NCBI GenBank assembly: GCA_900239685.1
Contig: OENT01000815.1
Location: 1-64,000, forward strand
Length of the DNA: 64,000 nucleotides
Reading direction: 5' to 3'
From: Rotaria macrura
Taxonomy: Eukaryota > Rotifera > Eurotatoria > Philodinida > Philodinidae
This document shows, one piece after another, positions 35,618 through 49,011 of this stretch (its first letter is position 1; each line of letters opens with the position of its first letter). A model generated the notes under the pieces. The model was not told the origin of the DNA. It ran no database searches and saw nothing but the letters and a program-made list of their open reading frames with translations. A program made the position numbers and the translations under genes.

Positions 35618-38600
35618 GCTCTGTACGTAATTCGATCGAGAAAGGGTAAGAAAACACTATGTAAAATAGATAGAAGTAGGCAGAGAATTCTTTTCATTTT
35701 CCTAGATAGTTAACAACTTCTGTACGCAAGATAGGATATTACTTCATTCAGTATATAGTAACGTTACCAACATTTGTCTCCTCTAAGATAGAACTATAAG
35801 TAGGGTTGTTATTTTCAAGACAAGTAATTAACGAAATAATACACGTCAGATAATAGAAGATTCTTAACTATATTGTATGTAATTATCGATGAACACGAGC
35901 ACCTGTATTATGTGAAGTCATGTGTTCGTTAAAATGAATTCAATAGAATGATATCAACGTTTGCTTTACATTTTTGTCCAAGGTTTTTTTAATATAATAA
36001 TTAATTCTATGCAAATTTTATGAAAGACTTAAGTTCGAAAGCATTATGGTTTATATGAAATGCTTCGTGCCTTACATCATATTAAAGTATTTAGTTATGA
36101 TAATAATTGACAAAAATATTTATATAATCCTTCCGTGATAATTTCATCATACGGCTTGTGCACGTAACGTGAGACACTTCATTGATCACGTTTTCCAAAA
36201 TACTTTTCTTCGATATGGACAGATCTTAAGGTATTTTCAGAACTTGACTTTTTCTCTTTAAAGAAATCTGCTTCTATCATTGACAACCAATTTTTCAAAT
36301 TTTCAAAAATTGTTGTTTGAATTTCCTCACCAATAAGATTTTTGTTCAAAAATTATTTATTGGCATACCATTCGATGCAAAATTAAATTCTTTACACAAT
36401 GATGTATTCAGTTTTTGCTGTCATCTATGAAGACAATGTCTAAGCTTTTCTACAGTTTTCAACTTGCTCCACATTTAATTAGCTCCCAGTTCAATGTAGC
36501 CACTTGATTTTTTCTAGAACGATATATGAACGGCAATGGTCAATGTACATGAAAATCAAATATTTTCAACCCACATCACGTGCCTCAAAAGCGTTACGTT
36601 TAGTTTCTGAATCTTTTATCCTAGTAAAAATAGTTTAGAAAAAAATCTGTTGCACTACTTGTAAGCCCCATTCGATGTTCTACAAAATTGGTTCTGTAAA
36701 CATTTCATTTGAAGAAATATTTTGTCAAAAAAGTACAACTTGAGAAGCGACCCACGAGAAAAGGGTCTTTTTCGTCACAGCCTTACACGAGGATAAAAGG
36801 TTTGTAAGAAGCTCGAGGCTTCAGTGAAGCTAGATCATTCATGTTGCATGAGTAGAGTATGATAAGTTGCGTGGAATGACGTTTGAACGACTTCATTAGG
36901 TTCTCATGAATTCGGAGATAATTGAAAAGCGAAGTGCAAAAAACGTCGCAACATTACACTTTGACCATTCATATATCTGACATAATTCAAATTTTTTGTA
37001 ATCATCAATAAGACACAAATAGCACTACTTCAAACAAAACTTTATTGTGTTCCAAAGATTCAATTCTGTTGAATCGAGTCAGTTGAATTTGATCTCGTAC
37101 AAAATAGTAAGGTTCGATCGTTCAACAAACGTATAAGCACAACATTTCAAGTTAGAATTCGATTATATCATGAATAAATTTGTGGTAAAATAAATTTTAA
37201 TAGAATTTTCATGCCATAGTCAAGTACTATACGATGCCACAAGTTTTCATTCAAGAAACCGGAACAAATAACGAATGAAGTGTTCATCACACGGAGGAAG
37301 TATACAAAAAACACTCATATTCATGAAAACGATGTCACGATTCGCTCTTTCCCACGATTTCATCATAACTATAGTAATAAATCTTGATGCAGAATTTACT
37401 GGAAAATCTAGTTATCTGATCGCTTTCTACGTTTTTGGAAGATCTTATAATTCGACTATTTTTAACTATTGGAAATCTCGATTTTACCGTGGTATATAAT
37501 GTACTTTTTACTACTATGTGATTCTATTAACTTGATTAAGATGCACTCCGTAGGACATTTAATCTGCTTTGTGACATTCTATTATGATTCCTTTCGAGCA
37601 CATTTTATCAGAAAAGAAATATGTGATCGTATTCATCTTATGTGTGTTTTAACTAGTAATATATTGTGTTTGTTTCATAATCAGTTTTACGACCGTTTTC
37701 CATAATTTTCGATTAATTGATTTGTTCTACTCGTTAGTTATCTACGTATATTATTATTTTCAACTTTACTTCTGTTTAATGTTTCGGGGTCTACTCCTTC
37801 GTCTTCACTGAAGACAGTTCGGATTTGATGATCTGACACGTGTTTTTATTAAGAATCACAATATCAAATTAATCAGCTTTCATGCAAACCATTAGATTCG
37901 TCCAAGAACCACAAAACGTACAGGTCAAATATGTAACGAGTAAAGAGTTCACCTGATACATCTTATCATATTTTAACGATTTCCTCGCGATAGAATTGCA
38001 TTTGAACCGTACTTGTCAATCCGACTATGTATGATTACGTGCATTTATTGAACATTTCCCTTAATTTTTTGGGTGTCTTGCACTAAAATTGGAGCTCAAT
38101 ATTAGGTGCACGCAGGCTAAGAGACAAACGATCGTTTTCTGACACTGAAAAGTTCTGTTTCACAAATAGTTAAAAATAGATCGTATCATTAAATATCATA
38201 GAAGTCGCGAATTTTTCATTTTACCAAAGATGAATCTTTGATTATAGTTCTTGAACATCTGTTCATTCTTCAAGAGCGAAACTGGTATCGTGAAAAATTC
38301 CTTCAAAAGATTTACGCATATGTAATATATGCGACAAGATGTCTCAATTAGTAGAAATATGATACTTGCATACTCAACAACAATAATAAAGCGCAATCAC
38401 GCATAGATAAAACTTCGAACTTTGATCTATTCATGTTCTACTTTGGTGCCTTGGTTATTATGACAATAGGCAAAGTTCTGATCGATAATTTATAAAATTG
38501 TTTTGGCATTGTAATGAATAAATAGAAACGAATCAATATTTGTTCGCTACAATACATCAATTTCCATATTTTTTTTCGATATTTTTTGTCATTTAATAGT

Positions 38601-41600
38601 AAAAGATACAAATGATGAATTCTACCGATGAACCAAAACAACAATAAATCTAATGGTCCTAATTGCACTCAGTAGATTATTTCCATTTTTTTCCAAGGGT
38701 TTCCATTCCAGTCAGTAGGTTTCTTTTGTCTCTCATGGTTTAGAGTTTCTTTTTGAAAGACATAAAAAAATGCAATGGATATTTCTACAGAAGTTCTACC
38801 TGTAATCGATCGGAGCAATCAAAATTTGAATCACACTTAGATTTATCCGTATTTCGTATTGTAAACTGTCCATTATTAAAAATGACTATAGAAAAAGCAT
38901 CATGAAAAGATATACATTGTTGAATGTTAATTCAGTTTTGTGACAAAATTACCGATGTACTTATCGAAGCAAAATAAAAATGTACTAAAGTTGTAAAGCT
39001 ACGTATGAAAATAAAGAATCAGCCAAAGTTTACAATCATGTTACCTACGAATTCAAAATTTTTTTCTGAATATTCTATCGTTGAATGACATATATCTTTT
39101 ATTTCTTTTTTAATATTCATAGATAAGTCTAGATGAGTGAGTACTTCCACTCTAGTGCTTTGCATGTATATACCAATTCCAATGCCAACCAATTCAAATC
39201 ACGATTTTCAGATAGCAATTGATTTGAGTTGGAATTGAAATCCGAAAATCATGTTTGTCAAAAAAAATATAGCAATTGAGTTTTTGTTGCAGGAACATGT
39301 ACTGAAGATTCCTCTTCTAATACGTCTTTGCTTTCAGGAAATAAGTGGGTTTGGTTTGTTCTCAGTCATTTCACTTTTTAATATCCACTCTTTTTTACAA
39401 GGTTTCTGGAGACACTTCAAGGTTTTCGGATTTTTTCAAGAAAACTCATAGAACCATCGTGTTCAACGAATCAAGTTACCGGTGTATCCACATTCTCATA
39501 TAGAAATATGGTCCTTGCGATGAGTTATAAATGTTTGTCAGTCTATAGTGACACTTATAGTGACATATACCTCCGTGATTAAAAACCTTGTCTCATACTT
39601 ATTCAACTATTAGAAATTCTACAATTTTGAATAGACAGGCTTTTCTTCACGCTCGGTATGATTTCAATGTTATATTTCTAGGAAAACTGTACGATTACTT
39701 TTTTCTATTTAGTGTTTAACAACAATTTTCAATTTATTTGTCGATTTTCTCAAAGTTCATTTTTATGGGAGCAGCAGATCTTCGATGAAATTCTTTTCCG
39801 ATGCACTTCATCCTAGATGGCTACAGTTTTTAATCAATCGATACGTTCATAGTGCTTCGGGTAAGGAAAAAGGATTTTCTATCCAGGAGCAAACGTGAGA
39901 GAAATGTTTGGTTTTCAAAACAGTTTCCGATAGAATTTCGAACATTTTTGATAGGTCTTAAATCGAAGAAAGAAAAATTTGAACAAATTCATCTGTTCAT
40001 CGGAATGGGTAAACAGTACTCTTATAGATAAAACAATCTCCAATTTTTCTACATCTAGAAGTGTGGTGAAAAAAATTTCTACGAGCTGAGGTCTGTTTGG
40101 GTCGTTGATCTCTAGAAAACTCTTGAAAGCTGATTCTTAGAGCAGTAAAATTTATTTCGTACTTTTACTTTTATGAATCCAATATTTTGTGGAACCTTTC
40201 AGAGATATCTCGTGTACCACCATGTCCAAAATCAATTTAACAGGGTAGTAGGGCAGTCTGGAGCGACAGTAAACGGTGATGGGAAATTAGAATACGAAGT
40301 CATTTCTCAAAATCTTGAACTGGACTCCGTGCTTAAGTGAATTGCTCGAGCCCACTGATGATTAAAATTGAAAACAATCTTTATTTCCTTGGCAGAACCT
40401 TTCATTACGCAAAAAAAGCAAATTCAATCAATTCCTGGTCGATTCTAATTCTAGCTCTAATCAACTCCAATCGATACCCGAAATCGGAATCGCTTAAAAT
40501 TCGAATTTTTGCATATATAATTCAAAGTCGAAGATGTTTCATCAGACTTCACCTGTACTTCCTTCGCACTTTGTTTGTACTTCACTTGCCCTTCTCCCGT
40601 TGATCAAAACTTTTTTAAGTAGACGAAGTCTCGCTTTCCCTCCTTGGTCTATGGTCGTCATGATTTTGATTCGCTCAATTTATATTTTGTCATTTTTCCA
40701 CTAAGTTTGCGCTTCATCTTCTTACAATCAACGAAACATGGCAAATCTAATTTATATACTATAATAGAAAAAAATTGATTGCAGCCATGTTTTTTCGATG
40801 ATAAGAATGGATTAATATCAAAACATATTTCACTTACTATTTCAATTTCAATAGAAATCTAATGAAAAGAATATCTATTCTTGTAATTGTTACCTATTAC
40901 TAACTTATGAATTAGATTCACAGAAATATCTGGCTTTAAAATAGATTTGGTTACTAATAGTTTTATGTTTTTTTTTCCATTACAATACGAGATGAGTATT
41001 CGATTCTAAAAGATCTAATCATAAAGTTATTTTTCTTGTTAAGAAAAACGAGTCGGACACTAGCGTTTTGAAAATTACTTGCTACTTCAAATTCTTCCTA
41101 TACATGTTGTAACATGCTAGAACTCGATAAATTCATTGAAGCTCGAGTAATGTTTAAAGAAGATTTGAAATTTATGCTATCTATTATTTAATACAAGATC
41201 ACTCGTAGCTAAAAACTATAGAAGTAGTAGATGAGATTAGAAAATGAAAAAAATTATTCGATGGCATAAGTTTTCTTTTCCCATTGCAAGAACATCTATT
41301 GAGTAAGTATTCTTATAACGGCTGATCTTTTGAAATCTGTTTTCTTCGCAATCAAAAATAAAAGGTGATTATTCATGGCGAATAAAAGAGAGAAAAGCTT
41401 TCAGACAGTAATAATAGTTCATACTGTGCTTTCATGTTGACATATATATCATTCCTTTTTTTCACATATAATACTCCTTGTCTAAAATACTTATATCTTT
41501 TTCTCATGGTGCATTCTTCTCGTCTTAGATCATGATTCTTCAATATATTTAGTATTTTTTCCAAACGTTTAGATTAATCAAAGTCAAAGTAAACTTAGAA

Positions 41601-42564
41601 CTAAAACTATTCCAAAGTATCATTCAAAAGCGACGCTCAGTAAAATATTTCACTTTGTGACACAACTCTTTCTGTGTTCATCTTTATCGGCTATGTCTTC
41701 GATGTCAAGAAGGCAAAGTTAACTCTCAGAGAATATCTATTGGACCTTTCCTATTTTGATTTTCAGTATATTCGATCATTTGATTATAATGAAAGTAGAT
41801 ATGATTTACGGAGAAGAACGTTTTTCACTATTAAGAAAACTCGAAGATTTAACATGGTCATCTTATTGCTCTACAGCAGTAACCATTTATGTTAGTACCA
41901 TAATCTTTAGCTGTGTTAGTTCTATATTCATATTCAAATGATTGACTCAGTTGAATCCTATTGAAAACAACTTTTCAAAATAAATTATACTTACATGTTT
42001 CGTATCAAGAGTATGCAAGATAGAAGAGAGATAAAGTAGTAGATGAATATTCTTTATAAATGTGATTGATTCTATATCTAAGTCAAATGTGTTTAAATTA
42101 TTATTTGGACAATAGTGTTAAGCATAATTACATGAAAACTATTCCTCGCAGAACTAACACATGAAATCTACTCGATTTACTTTTCTTTTGAAAACCCTAT
42201 GACTACTATTGTTCGCTCATTGCTTTTCATAGAAACCAGTCATGTTTCTTGCTGATATTGTTGAGGAAAGTCTGAACTATTGAAAGATTTATTCTGTTAG
42301 TATTCAACATTTTTCGAACCTAGAAAAGGACTGTAATATTAAATTTGTTCATCCCACATTCATGTTGATCGTATTATTTGAAAAACCGCTGCCGTCGATC
42401 AGCCTCGTCCTTCTTCTCCTTACTGAAGAAAAAAGAATCTTTTTTCTCTGATTGTTTTCAGAAATTTACAAACGTCGCTTTAAAAGCATTAAGAAATTCG
42501 AAAATTCTAATTAGATTATTGACTTGATTTCTTGATGTTTATTTTTCTTTTTTTTCATTCAGCA

Positions 42565-43686
42565 ATGACAACGAAAATTTCATCCATTAATTCATATCCA
42601 CGGATTAAATTTAACACTAGATACGTATTTATCATTACTAGTTTTCTGATCATTGTCTTGGTCGATATTTACATAAAAATGAATAACTGCCAACCTGGAA
42701 TGAAATCTTCTAATAAATATTACAAATCTTGGCATAAAACTTTAAACTCATTGAATACTTACAATGATCCAATAGTATCACAAAGCCAGTTCGATATTGT
42801 TTTAAGTTATTATTCTGAAGATATTGATTATGTTGCACGATATATCCACTATTTAAAAAATATTTCAATTATAAAAAAACTCAATGCTCGTGTTATTGTG
42901 TATAATAAAAATGTGTCTATTAATAATAAAGTTCTAAAATTACATTTAAAAGCAGACATTATACAATCATTGCCAAATCTCGGACGAGAAGGTGGAACGT
43001 ATCTTTCTCATATTGTTAATAATTACGATATTATTGCTAATCATACAATTTTTTCTCAGGCTGGTGTTGAAGGTATTACTCACAAAGGTTTAGCCGAATG
43101 GTACGTAGATCGATTAGAAACACAGTTCAATACATCAGTTGGATACATGCCTCTTGTAAGAAACATTATGATAACGAGTCATGATTGTGGTTCACATATA
43201 ACAGGCAACTTTCCACGAATCGCTCAACTGTGGTCAATGCTCGAACAAAGTCTATGTCCACCTGGAAGACAAGCGGTAGGTTCGAGTAAACCATCGTTAT
43301 ATATTTCTCGGTGAAATCAAAATAATATAGACACGAATTTATATTTAGGTTACTTTTCGAGGTCAATTCCTAGTAAGTGGTAAACGCATTCGAAATCGAT
43401 CTTTACAAACCTATCGCTACATCTTTGATCTTATAACTGCAAGTTCATTTCGTTTTTGTTTTTCCATTTTATTTATTCTTTTACTTATCTTCTTTTCTAT
43501 TTAAAGGCCAATAGTTCACATTGGCTTCATCGGGATCTTAAATCTCTAATTTTCAAATCAACACCGGACAATCCCATATTTGGTCATACTGTGGAACGTT
43601 TATGGACGATTATATTCAAATGTTCTAAGCCAGATTTGTCAGATCGGTGCAGCCGACGGCAATGTGCATGCTACGATGAAGTCTGA
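42565..43686 (+). CDS. DUF3431 family type II membrane protein
   Basis: Exons 42565-43275, 43349-43438 and 43507-43686 give 326 residues. A short cytosolic N-terminus precedes one membrane segment (~20-37, YVFIITSFLIIVLVDIYI), so the rest probably faces the Golgi/ER lumen or outside. The body matches DUF3431: an FDIVLSYY start, IVYNK, then LPNLGREGGTYLSHIVNNYD and FSQ, later FRGQFLVSGKRIRNR, ending with ERLWTIIF. The family has no established activity; its size and architecture recall glycosyltransferases (inference). Intron 2 uses a GC donor (ACT|GCAAGT), required to keep the frame. The start ATG sits two bases after a strong TTTTTTCATTCAG acceptor. DUF3431 is best known from fungi, so transfer is possible. 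It converges on the minus-strand gene 206 bp away. Confidence 0.85.
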
Positions 43687-43774
43687 ATGACATTGAAAAT
43701 TCTCTTTGTGAATTCTATTTTATATTGTCAATGGCATAATGCTTATTAAATCGTTTTATTATTCTAAAGTTAGA

Positions 43775-43780
43775 TTTATT
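43775..43780 (-). terminator. Polyadenylation signal of the minus-strand gene
   Basis: AATAAA on the minus strand, about 113 bases past the stop of the gene ending at 43893 and inside the short gap shared with the convergent DUF3431 gene. Confidence 0.45.
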
Positions 43781-43892
43781 TGCTTGTCTTGTCTAATATG
43801 ATAAAACAAAACAAGTAATACAAATAATACCACACAGTAGTCATTTCTTCTACGGTAAGCAAACGAATTTCTAATTAAAATTTTTGGAAAAA

Positions 43893-46800
43893 TCACATTT
43901 TATCAATAAGATCACTGAGATCATCATATTGATTAAGCGACAAATCTTGACTTTGAGTACTAGACAAATTTGTTCCATTATCATGTACAGTTAATTGTTC
44001 CATAGTATTCAATACATTTACATCGTCGACATCTGCTTTAATATCGACTATAGTTATTGTATCAGTTTCGACTTTAATCTCAGGTACGTCAGTATTTTCT
44101 TCGGCAGATGCTAGGGCATGATCAACAGATATAGTTGCAACTGATTCGATCGTTTTTTGTTGACCCATTGTGATTGAACTAAGACCAATAGCAGCAGCAG
44201 CAGCTTCTTGCAATTGTCGTTCCTGTCGAATCATAGCATTAGCTACAGAAGCTGATGATTTTGGTTTTTGTTCGACGACAGGATCATCTTCAAAGTCTGA
44301 TTTCAACCATTCGATCGTATCCGAAAAAAGATGCACGCCACTTTGATACGGATTTATTTGTTGTAATGGCATTTCATTTGGATTGATTGGATCGGGTTCA
44401 TCAATCAATTCTTCATCTTTATTAAACTTGTAATCAACACAATTTGATGCATATCGTTGCTGATGAACTTTATAATGATTGCGCAAACGAGTTGCTGATG
44501 GAATGTATTGCTTGCAAATAGAACATACACGCGAATGAAGTTTCGATTGTATTGATGGACAATATGAATCAAATGGTAGAAGAGAACTTTTTGTTCCCTG
44601 CATAACAATGCCATGAAATTGAATACGTTGAAATAATGTACCGTAATACGGTGATAAAGGATTTAGATTGGCACACGACGATTCAAGTTCAGCGAGGCGA
44701 ACACCATGTGATGAACGATCGAATGGCACAGGCGGTGGAAGAAAACGATGAGGAAAAACTTGAACATAATTTGAACGCCATGGCCCACAACATTCAGTTT
44801 TAGTACAACGAACTATTTGAATTGTGTATTGAGTTTGAAAAACATGTGTTGCACACCAATACCTTTAACAGTTGCAAAAAGAAAGAGAAACGAAGACAAT
44901 ATAAAATTCCGATCTCGTACGAAATCGATACTAACTCATCAATATTATAAACCGGCTTGGACTTCACATCTATATCTAAATTTGGATATGGAACTGCTCG
45001 AGTACGTTTAAGACGTAGATGAAGTGGAATATCTTCTTCTTCATCACAAATTCTAATATTTGAAATGATGCAAAAACAAAAAAAGATTTCTTTCAAAAAT
45101 CGTTTCCTCGAAAATCACTTACACATCAATTATCATATCAATGGTCGATCGTGTATCAATTAATCTTAACATGTCGTCAATTGACTCAGGTGGATCTATA
45201 TATTCTGCCACAACTGGATGACGATCGATCATATCCATACTCCATACTTCACCAAGAACTGCACCGGTGTTTTTAAAATTAATTTTTTCTAATTCAGCAT
45301 CCACCGTTAAACCACTAACATTTAAATGTGAACCAAAATAATCATGCGGTAAAACTAAGCCAGATAAATCTTGTGATAGTGCTGCTAAACGTCGTTCGAC
45401 AACATTAAATGCAGTTTGACCTGGTGCTTGAGTTACGATAAAAAATGCATCCAAGTTATATTTTTTAAACTTATTTATTGCTGACACAAGTGTCTTTTGA
45501 AAACGTGTGTAGTCCTTAGGTTCAAGACTGTCAACACACATAACAATAATTGGTTTTATCGTTCCAATATGATTACGAGCTGTTTTTTCGAATTCTTTTA
45601 ATTTAAGAAGACAATCGAAATCGACGTCTTCATGATCAACGGTAAATTTATCATGTTTCGCCGATCGTATCGATACATAGGTTGGTCCTGCAAAACCAAC
45701 GAGACCAGTCTCATCAATAACACATGATGCATAAACTCTAGAAAGATAGTAAAGTTTATCCAATGAACAAGTCATCAATGGAAAAGTTTCTGAAGACAAT
45801 ATCTAAATATTAGTAATTCAGTAAAGCATACTGCGAATGGATCAAGAATTTTGTCATAGCACAAAAATTTTTCTATTTTCTCTAATTAGGAATTGAAACG
45901 TCTTGTGTTATAACTTAGTTGTTAAAAGTGAGAAAATTTTTGAAAAAATTAAAAATCAATTTCGAGAAAAATCTCTATACGCATCTTTTTATGCTCACTA
46001 TTAATAACTCCAATTCACAGTTGGGATTTCTATCGATGTATCTGATTCTAGAATCAAATTTATACCAAACGGAAATGTATCTATCTAGTCTTTCTGTTAG
46101 AAAATTTAATATCTATTTTGACGGTTTCTTCGTTTTAAACAAAGTCAACATTTTGAGCTCAATGCGTCGTCTAGATGCCAATCATCGAATCAATGAATTG
46201 AAGTTCTCTCAAATCAGTTAGTAGCCCGAAGTTCGCCAGAATGACTTTCGCCAACCGGTCTTTCACCATTGGCGAAATTCAGTTGGACATTCGCTAATAT
46301 ACCTCCTGGACTCCTGCCAATTGACAAAAGTTATGTGGACATTCACCGATACTGTGGCGAAAGTTCCTCACATTCTCAACTATTAGAGCAGATAATATTT
46401 ATATATATTATGAACTCTTCCCTATTGTAATACAGTTTCTATTATGTTCTTGCCGAGCATACACCAACTTTTGATTCATAGTCTTTACACACGTGTTGTT
46501 CAACCAGATCCTAGTTTATGACGTTTTTTACAATGTTTAAAACAAGAAGAGAGTGTAATATCTCACAGAGTGGTCCAGACAGGATTAGGGTTCTCAGCAG
46601 CAAAAGCACACAAATCAACACGTATAGTTGCTCTTAAAAGTAACCAGATCGTCAAACTTCTAAATTTATTGGCTTAAAACCAAAGATCCCTGGTTGAAAC
46701 AATATCGTCATTTGCTTATATTGTTGGCGGTCCTGTTGGTAGAGGTAAGAAAGGAAACAAAACTCAAGAAGAAAGTTTTCATTCAGACTTGTCAATACCA

Positions 46801-49011
46801 TTGTGAAGCTCATGATCTGATTAAATTTAGATTGTTAACTTCAGCCTCTCTAGTTTGTTTTCTTTCGCTACTTCTTTTTAACAACTTGATTTATCCACTT
46901 GTCATTTTCCTTTGTTCATCTGGAGTATACCACGTGTGACTTCATTTTTTTCTTACACATTTTCATTAGAATTTCTTCAACATGATCATGTCTTATCTCG
47001 GTGTGTCCTTAGTGAATTTTTCGAGTAAATTATCGTGAAAATTGGCGAGTGTCCACATCATTTTCGCAAATATTGGTGAATGTCCACTGGACTTTCATCA
47101 ATATACTCCATGGACATTCGCCAATAATTGGTGAAAAGTCATATTGGCGAAGTTCGGCGACCCCAAATCAAAACTTCAGTTTACTATATATATTGCATTG
47201 CGTAACTATCGATATGCTTCCTTTAGGGAAACGATTGAGCTCTTCCTAAAGAAATTATCGAGCATTGAAAATATAGGCTCTAGTTGATTTTCTGTCTGAA
47301 TCTTTGACTTTTATTGTACGTAGATTTTCTATTCATGTTCGTCTCGTTGATTTTACATTGTGAAAGTATAAATTATCGTAGGACTCCGTTATCCTTATCT
47401 ATAACTCTTTTACAATATGATCATATTCGTAGAAAGTGAACAATTCATTTTTTTCTACAAAGATTTCAGCCCACATCACAATTATTTATCATAAAACATA
47501 CGTCGGTTTAAATTGATGCGCAACACTAGATGGTATTGGTGTCGAATCAGCTGTACTTATTTGATAATCTAAATGTAAGATAAATGGTGAATGTCCACGT
47601 ACTGATGGTCGACCAATTCGAACGGAAGCTTTTCTATCTTGAACAAGATAGAGCACACATTCGTTTCCGAAAGTACCACTTAAATCTTTGATGTGTCGTA
47701 AAATTGCAGATACAAAATGGCAATCTAAAATCAACAAAAAATAATAGAGAATAAAAGTTGTTTTTCATAAAGACAACGATTTTCTATTGATTGTTTTCAA
47801 TCACCTTCATGTTTTGATTGTTCGATTCCTTGAATTTTTCGAAGACGAACAGCTTTTGAAGTCACATGTCTTTTTCCGTCTTCAGTAAAAATACCTGACG
47901 GTATGAGACTAATAAGATATCAATGAAATGTTAAATATATTTAAGTAAAGCACATCGTTGTTTTATCGTTACCGATAAAAATTAGATGATCGTCGAATTT
48001 CAAAGCCGCGTTCTTTTACCTTTGTTCTTAGTTCATCTAACGATGCACATGGTAGAGTATTAACTAATCGAGGATTTGAATCAGTTGCTCCACCAATACG
48101 GGCTATTTCTTCGATTGTTGTTATTAAATCAGGACAAATGTTATCAATTTGTACACGTAACGTTGTTGGCCGGTAAAACTTTAGAAGCGTAGCAGCAACT
48201 TCTGGATCGGCTTCACATATCGTTTCAATACAGCGTTTTTTCCTTTGACGATAACGTGCTGATGAGCGTTGTTTCGATTGCAAACGACTAAGTTCTGCAG
48301 TGCGTTCTTTTTTTTGTTGAAGTAATTTTTTCAATGTATAATTAGAATCTGTCGTTGATAAGCCCATATTTTTAACTTGTACTAAATTAGTTATACGTTC
48401 AGATATTTCTTTAATTTCCTGTATAACACCTTCTTGTACAGGTGTTTTAATTCGATGCTGACTAGCAATTCGTCGTGCTTGTATCTTAGCGTTGCGTGCT
48501 TCAACTCGAGCTCGAGCTCTTTCGTACGAACGATAAACCCATGGTTTGTTAATATCATTAAATTCAGTTGGTTGAGAAGCATCACGTTTAGTAAACGTTG
48601 GTTCAACAGGCGTGACGATTTCAGATTCAAGATTTATTTCATATGGCTCCAATTCATCATCGTCAGATGATAGTGTTCGTTTTCGTTCATTTACTTTAGG
48701 TTTCTCTTTTGACGAATTTTCCTCACTAATAGATGCCTGTACGATAGTTTGATTTTCATTCGATTGTTTTGACATTTCAAGATATTTTTCAATAGTATTT
48801 TTGATTAAGTTTTCACTATGTTTTACTTTGCTCCATTCTATTTCGGTATTGTAATGACAAGCCTACGATATGAAGATATTTTATTTCAAACAAAATAGAG
48901 AATCTTGCATTCGAACAAAGTATTTACATATTTGGTCATGCCAGAATGACCTTTCTTGTAGGCATCGGCAAACACTTTGTACAAAGCAAGTTGAGAATTT
49001 TTCGATGCCAT
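43893..49011 (-). CDS. Large uncharacterised protein, possibly DDE-transposase-derived, with C2H2 finger
   Basis: Exons in transcript order: 49011-48928, 48862-47973, 47908-47805, 47724-47498, 45802-45123, 45052-44936, 44862-43893; 1023 residues, all phases consistent. The start is MASKNSQLALYKVF. The N-terminal third is charged and coiled. The centre resembles an uncharacterised family I recall from invertebrates: Asp 526 in IVMCVDSLEP, Asp 553 in YNLDAFF, then APGQTAFNVVERR (Glu 571) and LVLPHDYFGSHL, HPVVAEYID. A hydrophobic strand with Asp followed by N-x-x-E-R looks like an RNase H-fold DDE core (inference); 'VDSLEP' deviates from the VDGGPDE I expect. A Cys-rich stretch (QIVRCTKTECCGPWRS) and a classical C2H2 finger (CSICKQY...HYKVH) follow, then an acidic tail. 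The 1.7 kb intron hosts an inverted-repeat element. Intact frame and six introns argue against a fresh transposon. Confidence 0.75.
46217..47163. mobile_element. 947 bp inverted-repeat element inside an intron
   Basis: The left end (46224-46260) and the reverse complement of the right end (47128-47163) share CCGAA.TTCGCCA..ATGACTTT..CCAA. Similarity continues inward over ~120-150 bp on each side, built from variants of GGCGAATGTCCA in both orientations. The same 7 bp CAAATCA flanks it at 46210-46216 and 47164-47170, a plausible target-site duplication. The ~660 bp core has no transposase. It lies wholly inside the 1695 bp intron of the minus-strand gene. Confidence 0.75.

Larger units (their letters stand above)
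30140..42562. other. Gene desert between the small gene and the DUF3431 gene
   Basis: About 12.4 kb without a supportable gene. Open frames are short, on both strands, and lack domains or splice partners. Structured pieces seen are a MITE-like element (30509-30687), a CCCTA palindrome (33806-33828) and a perfect 19 bp hairpin (35577-35617). The texture is uniform AT-rich DNA without the CTT-rich strings found around Otx. Confidence 0.6.

Noticed and set aside
39180..39245. Imperfect palindrome with CCAATTCAAATCA and TGATTTGAGTTGG
   Set aside because: The 13 bp arms have a mismatch and an 18-base loop in AT-rich sequence; could be chance, and no element ends were found.
43365..43385. GTAAGT donor inside exon 2 of the DUF3431 gene
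   Set aside because: A strong consensus, but the sequence after it (VSGKRIRNR) is a conserved part of the family, so it is coding.
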